64,000 nt of DNA from an uncultured Caryophanales bacterium (GCA_947571655.1 CANOYR010000005.1:1-64000); one strand, 5' to 3'; shown: positions 7,364 to 16,005, counted from the stretch's first letter. The notes: generated by a model from the letters alone, not told the origin. Program-made: numbers and translations.

Positions 7364-7597
7364 ATGAATCGCATACGAGATTTGAGAGAAGATTTAGATT
7401 TAACACAACAAGATCTTGCTAGTTTATTGGGTTGTTCTCAAGCAACATATTCGAGATATGAGACGAGAGAATTGAGTATTCCTGTAGATGCTTTGATCAA
7501 GCTAGCTCTACATTTTCATACTAGTATTGATTACTTGGTTGGATTAACAGACGAGAGAAAACCTCATAAGCGTTCTACTAGAGGAAATAAAATGTAA
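7364..7597 (+). CDS. Xre-family HTH regulator, copy 1
   Basis: 77 aa cytoplasmic DNA-binding protein: MNRIRDLREDLDLTQQDLA, recognition helix LLGCSQATYSRYETRE, then LIKLALHFHTSIDYLVGLTD, the standard HTH_3 layout. A basic tail KPHKRSTRGNK follows. The start is preceded by GGTGATACT. It likely binds the inverted repeat just upstream and represses its own divergent promoter region. Confidence 0.85.
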   Translation: MNRIRDLREDLDLTQQDLASLLGCSQATYSRYETRELSIPVDALIKLALHFHTSIDYLVGLTDERKPHKRSTRGNKM

Positions 7598-7675
7598 ATA
7601 TCATGAATGTTTATCTTTTCTGATTTATTCAGTATGAGAAATCATTGTTTTTATAGTTGTTGTATGAATGGAACA

Positions 7676-7803
7676 ATGTTTTTTAGTAGAGTAATAGTTT
7701 TTCTATTTGAGCTAAATATCATTGCTTCTTTTTTCTAGCAAATTTTTATTCGTGATTTTTCAATTTCTTTTTGTAATGGAGTGATGATAATGTCTGGGTA
7801 CAT
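7676..7803 (-). pseudogene. truncated copy of the 78-aa small protein
   Basis: From ATG 7803 (ribosome site GAGGAAAT) the reading MYPDIIITPLQKEIEK matches MYSDIIITPLQKEVEK of the gene at 7034-7270. It then stops at a TAG after about 22 residues. The DNA beyond still resembles the rest of the gene but with deletions and frame changes. Confidence 0.65.
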
Positions 7804-7831
7804 TTTTATTATTTCCTCTGTTTCTTTTATT

Positions 7832-7850
7832 TTATGCGAATAATGCATAA
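7832..7850. promoter_or_regulatory. second copy of the Xre operator palindrome
   Basis: TTATGC-N7-GCATAA again, 535 bases after the first copy. The following 50 bases up to the Xre start are almost identical to copy 1. Confidence 0.5.
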
Positions 7851-7898
7851 AAGTCAATATACGACAAATGCATAATATACAATGTTGTTGGTGATACT

Positions 7899-8132
7899 AT
7901 GAATCGCATACGAGATTTGAGAGAAGATTTAGATTTAACACAACGAGATTTTGCTAGTTTATTGGGTTGCTCTCAAGCAACATATTCGAGATATGAGACG
8001 AGGGAATTGAGTATTCCTGTAGATGCTTTGATTAAGCTAGCTCTACATTTTCATACTAGTATTGATTACTTGGTTGGGTTAACGGATGAGAGAAAACCTC
8101 ATAAGCGTTCTACTAGAGGAAATAAAGTATAA
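7899..8132 (+). CDS. Xre-family HTH regulator, copy 2
   Basis: 77 aa, nearly identical to the protein at 7364-7597. Differences are QQDLAS to QRDFAS and the final residue. Recognition helix GCSQATYSRYETRE is unchanged, so both copies should bind the same operator. It arose by tandem duplication of about 535 bases that also copied the operator and the divergent small ORF, now broken in this copy. Confidence 0.85.
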   Translation: MNRIRDLREDLDLTQRDFASLLGCSQATYSRYETRELSIPVDALIKLALHFHTSIDYLVGLTDERKPHKRSTRGNKV

Positions 8133-8257
8133 ATATCATGATTATCAATTTTGTTATTTATTTTTTTATATTATTGGATAGGATTTATAGTATTCATTTA
8201 TTTTTTTCACATTTTGATGACGATTGTGAATTATTATGCTTATAATAAAGTTATTAT

Positions 8258-8300
8258 GAGAGGCGATTATTACTTTTATATAGTAATACTCTCTTTTTTG
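8258..8300 (+). terminator. imperfect hairpin with T-run after Xre copy 2
   Basis: GAGAGG...ATTATTAC pairs imperfectly with AGTAATACTCTC and is followed by TTTTTTG. A plausible end of the Xre transcript. The 120 bases before it hold no convincing gene. Confidence 0.4.
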
Positions 8301-8311
8301 ATGGATAGAAA

Positions 8312-8350
8312 GATAAGATAAAAGACCATTTAAATTGTATTAAATGGTCT
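8312..8350 (-). terminator. terminator of the YjcZ-like gene
   Basis: AGACCATTTAA (8323-8333) pairs with TTAAATGGTCT (8340-8350), a perfect 11-bp stem. On the minus strand a T-rich tail follows. It lies 32 bases beyond the stop of the 54-aa minus-strand ORF. Confidence 0.65.
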
Positions 8351-8381
8351 AAATAAAAGCAATGTTTTTTATTAGGCGATA

Positions 8382-8546
8382 TTACTGATTTCCTCTGCAA
8401 CCACAATTACAGTTGTTATTAGAACCAGCACCCCAGAATATGAAGAAAATTACGAATATGATTATAACAATCCAAAGCCAATTTGAATTAGAATTGTCAT
8501 TATATCCTTGATATCCGTAAACTGGATATGGACATCCACCGTACAT
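8382..8546 (-). CDS. tiny YjcZ/coat-like membrane protein
   Basis: 54 aa. Gly/Tyr/Pro-rich start (MYGGCPYPVYGYQGY), a short Asn/Ser stretch, one membrane helix (WLWIVIIIFVIFFIFWGAG), then a Cys/Asn tail (SNNNCNCGCRGNQ). A good ribosome site (GGAGAAG) precedes the ATG and a strong terminator follows the stop, so it is likely expressed as a single gene. The layout recalls the small YjcZ family linked to sporulation in Bacillus. That link is by composition only, and whether this organism sporulates is not shown here. Confidence 0.6.
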   Translation of the reverse strand: MYGGCPYPVYGYQGYNDNSNSNWLWIVIIIFVIFFIFWGAGSNNNCNCGCRGNQ

Positions 8547-8908
8547 AAAATCACTTCTCCTTTCTCTATATTATATTTCATAGGTTTTCTAATCAATATA
8601 GCAAATACCTATAGTTTGATGAATATTTTTGTTTGTTGTCAGAAATAAAGATTTTATGTTAAAATAAGGAAGAATTCTTTTGAAGTTAAAAATAGTGGAG
8701 AAGTTTATGATTTTAAAGATGTTTTAGCGATTATGAAAATTAAATGGAGTAGATTTATTTTTCTATTTCTGAAAGAATTTTATGGTTTATTTCGAGATAT
8801 TGTTTGTGTGGGTTGTATGGATTTTCTACATTATTTGGTACCAAGGTAGATTAATTTGTTAGAACTTTTAAAATTTGAGTAAATAAATTTTTTAGAAGGG
8901 TAGGATGT
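8547..8908. other. gene-free AT-rich gap
   Basis: About 360 bases with no reading frame that has both a ribosome site and useful length, and no tRNA or clear hairpin. It contains the upstream region of the minus-strand 54-aa gene and, at the right end, the ribosome site of mutY. Confidence 0.5.
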
Positions 8909-9961
8909 ATGAAAGAATTAGTGAATAGAATTATAAAATGGTATCAGAAAAATCAAAGAATGCTTCCATGGAGAGAGGATAAGGATCCCTATCATGTTTG
9001 GATTTCTGAAATTATGCTTCAACAAACAAGAATTGAGGCGGTTCTTTCCTATTACAAAAGATTTATGAAGGAGATTCCAACGATTTATGATTTGGCTTCT
9101 ATTGACGATGAAAAGTTAATGAAATTATGGGAAGGATTGGGATATTATAATCGAGCTAGAAATTTAAAGAAAGCAGCTCTTTTTATTGTAGATAACTATC
9201 ATGGTCAATTTCCTTCTACTTATGAGGAAATTTTACTTCTTCCAGGAATTGGTGAATATACAGCTTCTGCTATTTCTTCTATTTGTTTTTCTCTTCCAGA
9301 AGTAACTGTTGATGGTAATGTTTTAAGGGTCTATACTAGGCTTTTTGAGGATTCTTGTAATATTGATAAGGAAAAAGAAAAAGGGCGAATTCGTCAGAAA
9401 CTCATGGAGATTGTTCCTAAAAATAGTGGAGATTTTAATCAGGGATTGATGGAACTTGGTGAAACGATTTGTGTACCCAATGGGATTCCAAAATGTGATT
9501 GTTGTCCTTTGAAGGAATTTTGTCTTTCTAGAAGACATCAAACGAGTCTTCAGTATCCAGTGCGTAGTCAAAAAAAGGAAAAAAAACTAGAGCACTTTAC
9601 TGTTTTTCTTTTTGAAATCCATCATAAAATATTCATAGAAAAGAGAATGGAGGAAGGATTATTAAAGGGATTGTGGCAATTCCCTAATTTTAATCAAAAA
9701 ATGACCAAAGAAGATGTCATAGAATATTGTAAGTATAAAAATATTCCTTTTAAAAGCATAGAAAAAGGAATTTCTTATACACATGTTTTTACTCATAAAA
9801 AATGGATGATGGATTCTTATATTATTGAAATTAAAGAAGAAAAGAATGATTTTTTAGGAGTATTTGTAACGGAGGAAGATTTTAAACAGAATTATTCTTT
9901 TCCTGGCGCTTTTCAGCCATTTAAAAATGATTGGATTCAAAGAAAAGGAGAGAAAGGATGA
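8909..9961 (+). CDS. mutY: A/G-specific adenine DNA glycosylase
   Basis: 350 aa. Removes adenine mispaired with 8-oxoguanine. Catalytic Glu lies in SEIMLQQTR (about residue 34). The helix-hairpin-helix is LPGIGEYTASA (about 111-121) and the active-site Asp is in VDGNVLR (about 135). Four Cys for the iron-sulfur cluster are at about 188, 196, 199 and 205, with seven rather than the usual six residues between the first two. A C-terminal NUDIX-like domain recognises oxoG. The gene overlaps the next one by ATGA, giving a mutY-NUDIX-exoA repair cluster. Confidence 0.95.
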   Translation: MKELVNRIIKWYQKNQRMLPWREDKDPYHVWISEIMLQQTRIEAVLSYYKRFMKEIPTIYDLASIDDEKLMKLWEGLGYYNRARNLKKAALFIVDNYHGQFPSTYEEILLLPGIGEYTASAISSICFSLPEVTVDGNVLRVYTRLFEDSCNIDKEKEKGRIRQKLMEIVPKNSGDFNQGLMELGETICVPNGIPKCDCCPLKEFCLSRRHQTSLQYPVRSQKKEKKLEHFTVFLFEIHHKIFIEKRMEEGLLKGLWQFPNFNQKMTKEDVIEYCKYKNIPFKSIEKGISYTHVFTHKKWMMDSYIIEIKEEKNDFLGVFVTEEDFKQNYSFPGAFQPFKNDWIQRKGEKG

Positions 9962-10431
9962 AACGAAGTGCAGGAGTTTTGATATATCGTATAAGAAAAC
10001 AAGAAATAGAGGTTTTGCTTTGTCATATGGGTGGTCCTTATTGGAAAAATATTGAGAAAGGGGGATGGTCTCTTCCAAAAGGAGAGATAAAAAATGAGAA
10101 GGTAATTGATACTGCAATTAGGGAATTTAATGAGGAAACAGGTTTTCAATTAGAAAAGAAACAGTTAGATTTTTTAGGAAGTAAAAGGCAACCAAGTGGG
10201 AAATTTGTTGTTATGTTTATGGCATCGGGTGATTATGATGCTACAAAGGCATATAGTAATACATTTAAAAAGGAATGGCCAATAGGAAGTGGAAATATTT
10301 GTGAATTTCCTGAAATGGATCGAGCAGAATGGATGTCAATTGTAGAGGCTAGAAGAAAGATATTAAAGGGACAAGTTTACTTTCTTTCAAAGTTAGAAGA
10401 AAAATTAAAGATTCAAGGAAAAGTTTTATGA
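9958..10431 (+). CDS. NUDIX hydrolase
   Basis: 157 aa. Typical opening MKRSAGVLIYRI and NUDIX box GWSLPKGEI...DTAIREFNEETGF with all key Glu residues. Similar to diadenosine-polyphosphate / MutT-like pyrophosphohydrolases that carry a KGGWSLPKGE segment. ATG 9958 overlaps the mutY stop and its own stop overlaps the exonuclease start, so the three are co-translated. Between mutY and exoA it may clean damaged nucleotides, but the substrate cannot be read from sequence. Confidence 0.85.
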   Translation: MKRSAGVLIYRIRKQEIEVLLCHMGGPYWKNIEKGGWSLPKGEIKNEKVIDTAIREFNEETGFQLEKKQLDFLGSKRQPSGKFVVMFMASGDYDATKAYSNTFKKEWPIGSGNICEFPEMDRAEWMSIVEARRKILKGQVYFLSKLEEKLKIQGKVL

Positions 10432-11201
10432 AAATTGTATCGTGGAATGTCGCAGGGTTTCGTGCATGTTTAAAAAAGGGATTCCCAGCTTTTTTTCAAG
10501 AAATAGATGCAGATATTTTTTGTCTTCAGGAAGTAAAAGCAACCTCTGATCAATATGATTTTCATCCGAAGGAATATTTTGAATATTTGTATCCTGCTGA
10601 GAGAAAGGGTTATTCTGGAACTCTTATTTTTAGTAAAGTAGAACCTATTACTACTACTTATGGGATTGGTTGTAAGAAGTTTGATTCAGAAGGAAGAAGT
10701 ATTACCTTAGAGTTTCCAGCTTTTTATTTAGTAAATCTCTATGTTCCTAATGTAAAAAGGTCTTTAGAAAGAATGGATGAGAGAATGGAGTGGGAAGTAA
10801 AGGTTCAAAAATATTTAAAGAAGTTAGATAAGAAAAAGTCTGTTGTTGTTTGTGGGGATTTTAATGTAGCACATACTCCAATGGATATTAAAAATGCGAA
10901 ACAAAATGTAGGAAATGCTGGATTTACAGAGGAAGAGAGAGAAAAATTTACAGAACTTTTGAATTGTGGTTTTATTGATGTCTATCGATATTATCATCCT
11001 GATATAAAGGATGCCTATACTTGGTGGAGTTATATGAAGGGTGTTAGAGAGAGGAATATCGGTTGGAGAATTGATTATTTTTTAGTATCAGTAAGATTTA
11101 TCAATCATATTGTGGATTCTATAATTTATTCTGAGGTTTATGGAAGTGATCATTGTCCAGTTGGAATATTGATTCAAACAGAAAGGGAGAAAAAGTTATG
11201 A
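10428..11201 (+). CDS. exoA: exodeoxyribonuclease III (AP endonuclease)
   Basis: 257 aa. Cuts DNA 5' of abasic sites in base-excision repair, a natural follower of MutY. All family motifs are present: MKIVSWNVAGFRA, IFCLQEVKA (metal Glu), VVCGDFNVAHTPMD (Asp/Asn), WWSYM, RIDYFLVS, and terminal SDHCPVG. Usual length for the family. Start and stop both overlap neighbours by ATGA. Confidence 0.95.
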   Translation: MKIVSWNVAGFRACLKKGFPAFFQEIDADIFCLQEVKATSDQYDFHPKEYFEYLYPAERKGYSGTLIFSKVEPITTTYGIGCKKFDSEGRSITLEFPAFYLVNLYVPNVKRSLERMDERMEWEVKVQKYLKKLDKKKSVVVCGDFNVAHTPMDIKNAKQNVGNAGFTEEEREKFTELLNCGFIDVYRYYHPDIKDAYTWWSYMKGVRERNIGWRIDYFLVSVRFINHIVDSIIYSEVYGSDHCPVGILIQTEREKKL

Positions 11202-12211
11202 AATATCCAAGTTTTTTAAAAGAAAATGATGTCATTGGTGTAACAGCACCATCAGATGGGGTAATAGATCCTATAAAATTAAACCGTTTAGAGAATGCAG
11301 TTCTTAAGTTTTTTGAACAGGGCTATTCTATTTTAGAAACTGAAAATGTTCGTATGAGTGAAAAGGGAGTTAGTAGTGATTCCAAAACACGTGCGAGGCA
11401 GTTAGAATATTTATTTGTAGAACCTTTAGTACAAGCGATTATTTGTGTAGGAGGTGGGGATTTCTTACTGGAAATGTTATCTGAATTAGACCTTTCTATA
11501 ATTTCAGAAAATCCAAAATGGATACAAGGATATTCCGATCCAACAGGAATTTTATATTTGATTACTACAAAATTAGATATCGCAACTATCTATGGAGAAA
11601 ATTTTAAAACTTTTGGAATGGAAGAGTGGCATTCATCGTTAGAGAATAATTTTAAAATTCTAAATGGTCATCTAATTACGCAAACAAATTTCGATTTTTA
11701 TGAAAAAGAAAGTATTTCTTATGTAAGTGGACTTGAGGGTTATAACCTAGATACCCCTGTTGTTTGGAAAAGTTTATCGAATAAAAAGAAAGTATCTATG
11801 AAAGGAAGATTAATTGGTGGTTGTCTTGATTTATTGATTTCTTTGGTTGGAACTAGATTTGATTATACAAAAGACTTTATTTCTAGATATCAAAAGGATG
11901 GTATTCTTTGGTATTTTGATAATTGTGAGTTAACTAGTGAAGGAGTAATTCGTGCTTTATGGCAACTTAAGGAAGCTGGTTGGTTTCATCACACGAAAGG
12001 AATTCTTTTTGGTCGTAGTATGACAAACTCTAGTTATTATGATATTTCGTTTGCAGAGGCCATTCGTCGTAGTCTTGGTGATTTAGATATCGAAGTGTTA
12101 TGGGATTTAGATATTGGTCATGTAAAGCCAAGTGTTACCTTAATCAATGGAGCTATCACAACGATTAGTTATGAAAATGGAAAAGGAACCATTGATATTT
12201 CTTTAGAATAG
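11198..12211 (+). CDS. S66 peptidase (LD-carboxypeptidase / MccF-like)
   Basis: 337 aa cytoplasmic serine peptidase. Opens with FLKENDVIGVTAPSDGV. The nucleophile Ser is in the elbow around GYSDPT, after VGGGDFLLEML. C-terminal features are LIGGCLDLLISLVGT, WYFDNCE (Glu) and LDIGHVKPSVTL (His). LD-carboxypeptidases trim the terminal D-Ala from muropeptide tetrapeptides in recycling; MccF relatives detoxify peptide-nucleotide antibiotics. Its place before a class I amidotransferase leans to peptide recycling, but the two roles cannot be separated here. Coupled to exoA by ATGA. Confidence 0.85.
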   Translation: MKYPSFLKENDVIGVTAPSDGVIDPIKLNRLENAVLKFFEQGYSILETENVRMSEKGVSSDSKTRARQLEYLFVEPLVQAIICVGGGDFLLEMLSELDLSIISENPKWIQGYSDPTGILYLITTKLDIATIYGENFKTFGMEEWHSSLENNFKILNGHLITQTNFDFYEKESISYVSGLEGYNLDTPVVWKSLSNKKKVSMKGRLIGGCLDLLISLVGTRFDYTKDFISRYQKDGILWYFDNCELTSEGVIRALWQLKEAGWFHHTKGILFGRSMTNSSYYDISFAEAIRRSLGDLDIEVLWDLDIGHVKPSVTLINGAITTISYENGKGTIDISLE

Positions 12212-12255
12212 AAAGTTTCTCTTATAAAAACATAAAATTTTTTAGGAGGCGTTTT

Positions 12256-12960
12256 ATGAAAAAACCAGTGATTGGAATCGTTACTAGAACGTTTGAAGAA
12301 GGAAGAGATTATATTCTTGGAGTTTCAGAAGAGTACCGATTGGCAGTACTTCAAGCAGGTGGCATTCCAATTTTTATTTCCCCTACAAATCGAACTTGTT
12401 ATCAAAGAGAATTAGAAGTAGAAACGAGTAAGTTTAAAGAATCAGAAATTCAGGATTTTTATCAAATTTTATCTTTATGTGATGGATTTTTATCACCAGG
12501 AGGAGAAACAATCTATGATTTTGACCGACTTGTGTGTCAATATGCGTATGAAAAGAATATTCCTTATCTTGGTATTTGTTTAGGAATGCAGATGCTTGGA
12601 GGGATGGATTATTTTTTAAAAGGTCAGGTAGTAGATCCTACTATTTTAAATGAAAGTACTATTCAACATTATGTACCAGATACATTATTCGTTCATAGAA
12701 ATCGAATTTTTCCTAGTAAACTTCGTGATATTTTAGGAGTAGAGGAAATTTATGTAAATAGTAGGCATCATTCTCATATTGCAGAAAAAGATTTCTTTCA
12801 TGTATCTAGTCGTTCTTCAGATGGACTGATTGAAGGAATTGAAATTCCTAGTAAAAAATTTATGCTTGATGTTCAGTGGCATCCAGAATCTATGATTCAA
12901 GAAGAACCCCGAATGATTCATTTGTTTCAAGCATTTGTTGAGGCCTGTCGGAAAAAGTAA
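12256..12960 (+). CDS. class I glutamine amidotransferase / gamma-glutamyl hydrolase (PuuD-like, C26)
   Basis: 234 aa. MKKPVIGIVTRT opening, nucleophile Cys in LGICLGMQMLGG (about residue 112) and His-Glu in QWHPE near the C-terminus complete the triad. VNSRHHSHIAE is the typical PuuD-like segment. The family hydrolyses gamma-glutamyl bonds, for instance gamma-glutamyl-GABA or gamma-glutamyl peptides. A strong ribosome site (AGGAGG) precedes it, 44 bases after the S66 peptidase. The substrate is unknown. Confidence 0.85.
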   Translation: MKKPVIGIVTRTFEEGRDYILGVSEEYRLAVLQAGGIPIFISPTNRTCYQRELEVETSKFKESEIQDFYQILSLCDGFLSPGGETIYDFDRLVCQYAYEKNIPYLGICLGMQMLGGMDYFLKGQVVDPTILNESTIQHYVPDTLFVHRNRIFPSKLRDILGVEEIYVNSRHHSHIAEKDFFHVSSRSSDGLIEGIEIPSKKFMLDVQWHPESMIQEEPRMIHLFQAFVEACRKK

Positions 12961-13023
12961 AATATAAAATTTTATTTATTTTGTCAAGAAATTGTAAAAT
13001 TTTCATTCCTTTCTTTTTTTCCT

Positions 13024-13029
13024 TATAGT
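13024..13029 (+). promoter_or_regulatory. candidate pyrG -10 box
   Basis: TATAGT with TTTTCA about 18 bases upstream. It predicts a start near 13036, just before the leader hairpins. A second TATACT at 13038 would place the start inside the hairpin and is less likely. Confidence 0.35.
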
Positions 13030-13043
13030 AGAATGGTATACTT

Positions 13044-13086
13044 TAAGAGAGCCTAAGAAGTTCTCTTAGAGCTTTTTTTGTTTTTT
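13044..13086 (+). promoter_or_regulatory. pyrG leader attenuator
   Basis: A terminator hairpin (AGCCTAAGA at 13050-13058 with TCTTAGAGCT at 13064-13073, one bulge) is followed by TTTTTTGTTTTTT, yet the pyrG ribosome site comes directly afterwards. A competing stem TAAGAGA (13044-13050) / TCTCTTA (13062-13068) shares its 3' arm. Bacillus pyrG is controlled by leader attenuation in response to CTP; the GGGC start needed for that exact mechanism is not visible here. Confidence 0.5.
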
Positions 13087-13100
13087 AGGGAGGTGTATTT

Positions 13101-14708
13101 ATGGCAAAGTTTGTTTTTGTAACGGGTGGTGTTTGTTCTGGACTTGGAAAAGGGATTACGGCATCTAGTATTGCTTTATTATTGAAGGGAAAAGGGTATA
13201 AAGTGTTTATGCAGAAATTTGACCCTTATATGAATGTAGATCCAGGAACGATGTCTCCAATTCAGCATGGAGAAGTATTTGTAACTGCAGATGGATGTGA
13301 AACGGATTTAGATCTTGGACATTATGAGAGATTTATTGATGAGGAATTAAATTATACTTCTAATATTACGAATGGAAAAATTTATTCTAGTGTGATTGAA
13401 AAGGAACGACGAGGTGATTTTTTAGGGGCAACGATTCAGATTGTTCCTCATATTTCAAATGAAATTAAAAATAAAATTTATGAGGCTGCTACAACTTCGA
13501 ATGCAGATATTGTGATTACTGAAATTGGTGGTACAGTTGGGGATATCGAGTCTTCTGTTATGATGGAGGCATTAAGACAATTTCGTTTAGAACAGGGAAA
13601 AGAAAATACGTTATTTGTTCATACGACTTTGGTTCCTTATCTTTTTGGTTCTAATGAATTAAAAACGAAACCAACACAGAATAGTATTATTGAACTTCGT
13701 AGGCTTGGGATTCAGCCAGACATAGTAGTAACACGTGCACCTGTAGAGTTAGGAGATGCGGTAAAGAAGAAAATTGCATTATTTGGAAGTATTCCAGTAG
13801 AAAATATTATTGAGGCGAAGGATGTTAATAATATTTATGAAATTCCACTTAATTTTCATCGGCAGAATATTGAGGAAATTATTTTAAAACAATTTGAATT
13901 GAAGATTACTAAAAGTAATTTAAAAGACTGGGAAGAGTTAATTTATACAGTAGAAAATTTACAGGGAGAAGTAGAAATTGCTTTGGTTGGGAAGTATGTT
14001 GAGTTGGAGGATGCTTATTTATCTGTTAAGGAAGCTTTAAAAGCAGCAGGATATCGGTATCAGAAGAATGTAAAAATTCGTTGGATTGATAGTGAACTTT
14101 TGGAGAGGAAAGAGGCAAATATTAAGGAGATTTTTAAAGGAGTGAATGGTATTTTAGTTCCTGGAGGATTTGGGAGTCGTGGAATTGAAGGTAAAATTTT
14201 GGCTTGTCAATATGCAAGAGAACAAAAGGTACCTTATTTAGGAATTTGTCTTGGAATGCAGATTGCGGTGATTGAATTTGCTCGTCATGTTTGTGGAATT
14301 GAGGATGCTTCTTCTAGAGAATTTAATGAGGTTTGTAAAAATCCTGTGATTGATTTGATGGTTGATCAAAAATCGATTGTAAATAAAGGGGGAACTTTAC
14401 GCCTTGGAAATTATGAATGTCTTCTTCAAAAGGGAACACTTGCCTATAAAAATTATAATCAAGAAATGATTTATGAGCGACATCGTCATCGTTATGAGTT
14501 TAATAATCAATATCGTGAACTTTTAGAACAACATGGAATGATTTTTTCAGGAATTCATCCAGCTCTTAATTTGGTAGAAATTATTGAGTTAGAAAACCAT
14601 CCACATTTTATTGCTAGTCAATTTCATCCAGAGTTTAAGAGTAGACCAACGAAAGCTCATCCACTTTTTGATTCGTTTGTAAAATCAGCAATTGAGTATC
14701 AAAAATAG
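13101..14708 (+). CDS. pyrG: CTP synthase
   Basis: 535 aa, normal length. Converts UTP to CTP with glutamine as nitrogen donor. N-terminal synthetase domain: FVTGGVCSGLGKGITASS (nucleotide loop), KFDPYMNVDPGTM, EIGGTVGDIES. C-terminal amidotransferase: VPYLGICLGMQIAVIEFAR with the Cys nucleophile, and FHPEFKSRP with the His-Glu pair. Preceded by AGGGAGG and a leader hairpin that looks like an attenuator. Confidence 0.97.
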   Translation: MAKFVFVTGGVCSGLGKGITASSIALLLKGKGYKVFMQKFDPYMNVDPGTMSPIQHGEVFVTADGCETDLDLGHYERFIDEELNYTSNITNGKIYSSVIEKERRGDFLGATIQIVPHISNEIKNKIYEAATTSNADIVITEIGGTVGDIESSVMMEALRQFRLEQGKENTLFVHTTLVPYLFGSNELKTKPTQNSIIELRRLGIQPDIVVTRAPVELGDAVKKKIALFGSIPVENIIEAKDVNNIYEIPLNFHRQNIEEIILKQFELKITKSNLKDWEELIYTVENLQGEVEIALVGKYVELEDAYLSVKEALKAAGYRYQKNVKIRWIDSELLERKEANIKEIFKGVNGILVPGGFGSRGIEGKILACQYAREQKVPYLGICLGMQIAVIEFARHVCGIEDASSREFNEVCKNPVIDLMVDQKSIVNKGGTLRLGNYECLLQKGTLAYKNYNQEMIYERHRHRYEFNNQYRELLEQHGMIFSGIHPALNLVEIIELENHPHFIASQFHPEFKSRPTKAHPLFDSFVKSAIEYQK

Positions 14709-14758
14709 AGAATTGTCATACTTTGTCATAAAAAGTGTCAATATTTTCATATAAAAAG

Positions 14759-14789
14759 AAGAAAAGTAGGGAAGTTCTTTTCTTTTTTT
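14759..14789 (+). terminator. terminator of pyrG
   Basis: AAGAAAAG (14759-14766) pairs with CTTTTCTT (14777-14784) and runs into TTTTT. Confidence 0.65.
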
Positions 14790-14796
14790 CATGGCA

Positions 14797-14805
14797 TGTT
14801 ATAAT
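14797..14805 (+). promoter_or_regulatory. extended -10 promoter of the dehydrogenase operon
   Basis: TGTTATAAT: an extended -10 (TGn) with a perfect TATAAT (14800-14805), about 27 bases before the ATG and directly after the pyrG terminator. The -35 is weak (TTCTTT). Confidence 0.5.
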
Positions 14806-14832
14806 TTAAGTATGAGATAATAGGAGGAAAAT

Positions 14833-15987
14833 ATGGGAATAAATAGAATGATTTTCAATGAAACATCTTATTTTGGACCAAATGCTAGAAGTGTTCTTGC
14901 TACAGAGTTTTTATCACGTCATTATAAGAAAGCGATGGTAGTTACTGATCAGAGTTTAATGAAAGCAGGGGTTACGAATCAGGTATTACAGATTTTAGAT
15001 ACGAATTCTATTCCTTATGAGGTGTTTTCTGATGTAAAACCTAATCCAACGGTTTCCTGTGTGAAGGCTGGAATTGAGCGATTTCAGAGTAGTAATGCAG
15101 ATTGTTTAATTGCTGTTGGTGGCGGTAGTGTGATCGATACGGCAAAGGCAATTGGGATTGTTGTTAAAAATCCAGAGTTTTCAGATATTGTTTCTTTGGT
15201 TGGAGTTGCTGATACGAAGAATCGCTCTGTTCCAATTATTGCTCTTCCAACAACGGCAGGTACTGCAGCAGAGGTAACGATTAATTATGTAATTACCGAT
15301 GAGGAAAATGTTAATAAATTGGTTTGTGTTGATCCTTTGGATATTCCAGTGTTGTCAATTGTTGATTCTGAATTAATGGCAGGAATGCCTGAAAATATTG
15401 CGGCTTGGACAGGACTTGATGCACTCACTCATGCGATTGAGGGATATATTACGAAGAATTCTTGGTCTATGTCGGATATGTTTCATTTGAAAGCGATACA
15501 ATTGATTTTTGATTATTTAGTTCCTGCTGTCAAGGATAAGAATCCAGAGGCAATTAACCATATGGGAATTGCCCAATATATTGCGGGAATGGGATTTTCT
15601 AATGTCGGTCTTGGAATTGTTCATTCGATGGCACATCCTTTGGGTGCTGTTTATGATACTCCTCATGGGTTAGCGAATGCTTTATTGTTACCTTATGTTA
15701 TGGAATGGAATGGAGTTGTTTGTATAGAGAAATTCAAGGAGATAGGAACGGCAATTGGACTTGACATGAGAAATTTAACCGATGATGAAGTTGTTCAAAC
15801 ATTGGTAGATAAAGTTAGAAAATTAGCTTCTTTATTAGGTGTAGCAGAACATCTTCAGGATATTGGCGTTAAAGAAGAGGATTTAGAAATGCTTGCAAAG
15901 AAGGCAGTAGTTGATCCATGTACAGGGGGAAACCCAAGAGATGTTACGGTAGATGATATATTAGAAATTTATAGAAAAGCTTTTTAA
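14833..15987 (+). CDS. iron-containing alcohol dehydrogenase
   Basis: 384 aa group III alcohol dehydrogenase, cytosolic, NAD(P)H-dependent aldehyde/alcohol interconversion. NAD loop region AVGGGSVIDTAKAIGI, ALPTTAGTAAEVT, and metal ligands in GLGIVHSMAHPLGAVYDTPH (His-x3-His and the later His), plus NPRDVT at the C-terminus. First gene of a tight operon with FIST and aldehyde dehydrogenase genes (gaps of 18 and 21 bases). The pair of oxidoreductases suggests an alcohol-aldehyde-acid conversion. Exact substrate (for example 4-hydroxybutyrate or a lactaldehyde-like compound) is not readable. Confidence 0.92.
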   Translation: MGINRMIFNETSYFGPNARSVLATEFLSRHYKKAMVVTDQSLMKAGVTNQVLQILDTNSIPYEVFSDVKPNPTVSCVKAGIERFQSSNADCLIAVGGGSVIDTAKAIGIVVKNPEFSDIVSLVGVADTKNRSVPIIALPTTAGTAAEVTINYVITDEENVNKLVCVDPLDIPVLSIVDSELMAGMPENIAAWTGLDALTHAIEGYITKNSWSMSDMFHLKAIQLIFDYLVPAVKDKNPEAINHMGIAQYIAGMGFSNVGLGIVHSMAHPLGAVYDTPHGLANALLLPYVMEWNGVVCIEKFKEIGTAIGLDMRNLTDDEVVQTLVDKVRKLASLLGVAEHLQDIGVKEEDLEMLAKKAVVDPCTGGNPRDVTVDDILEIYRKAF

Positions 15988-16005
15988 GAAAGGAAGTAGA
16001 AGAAT

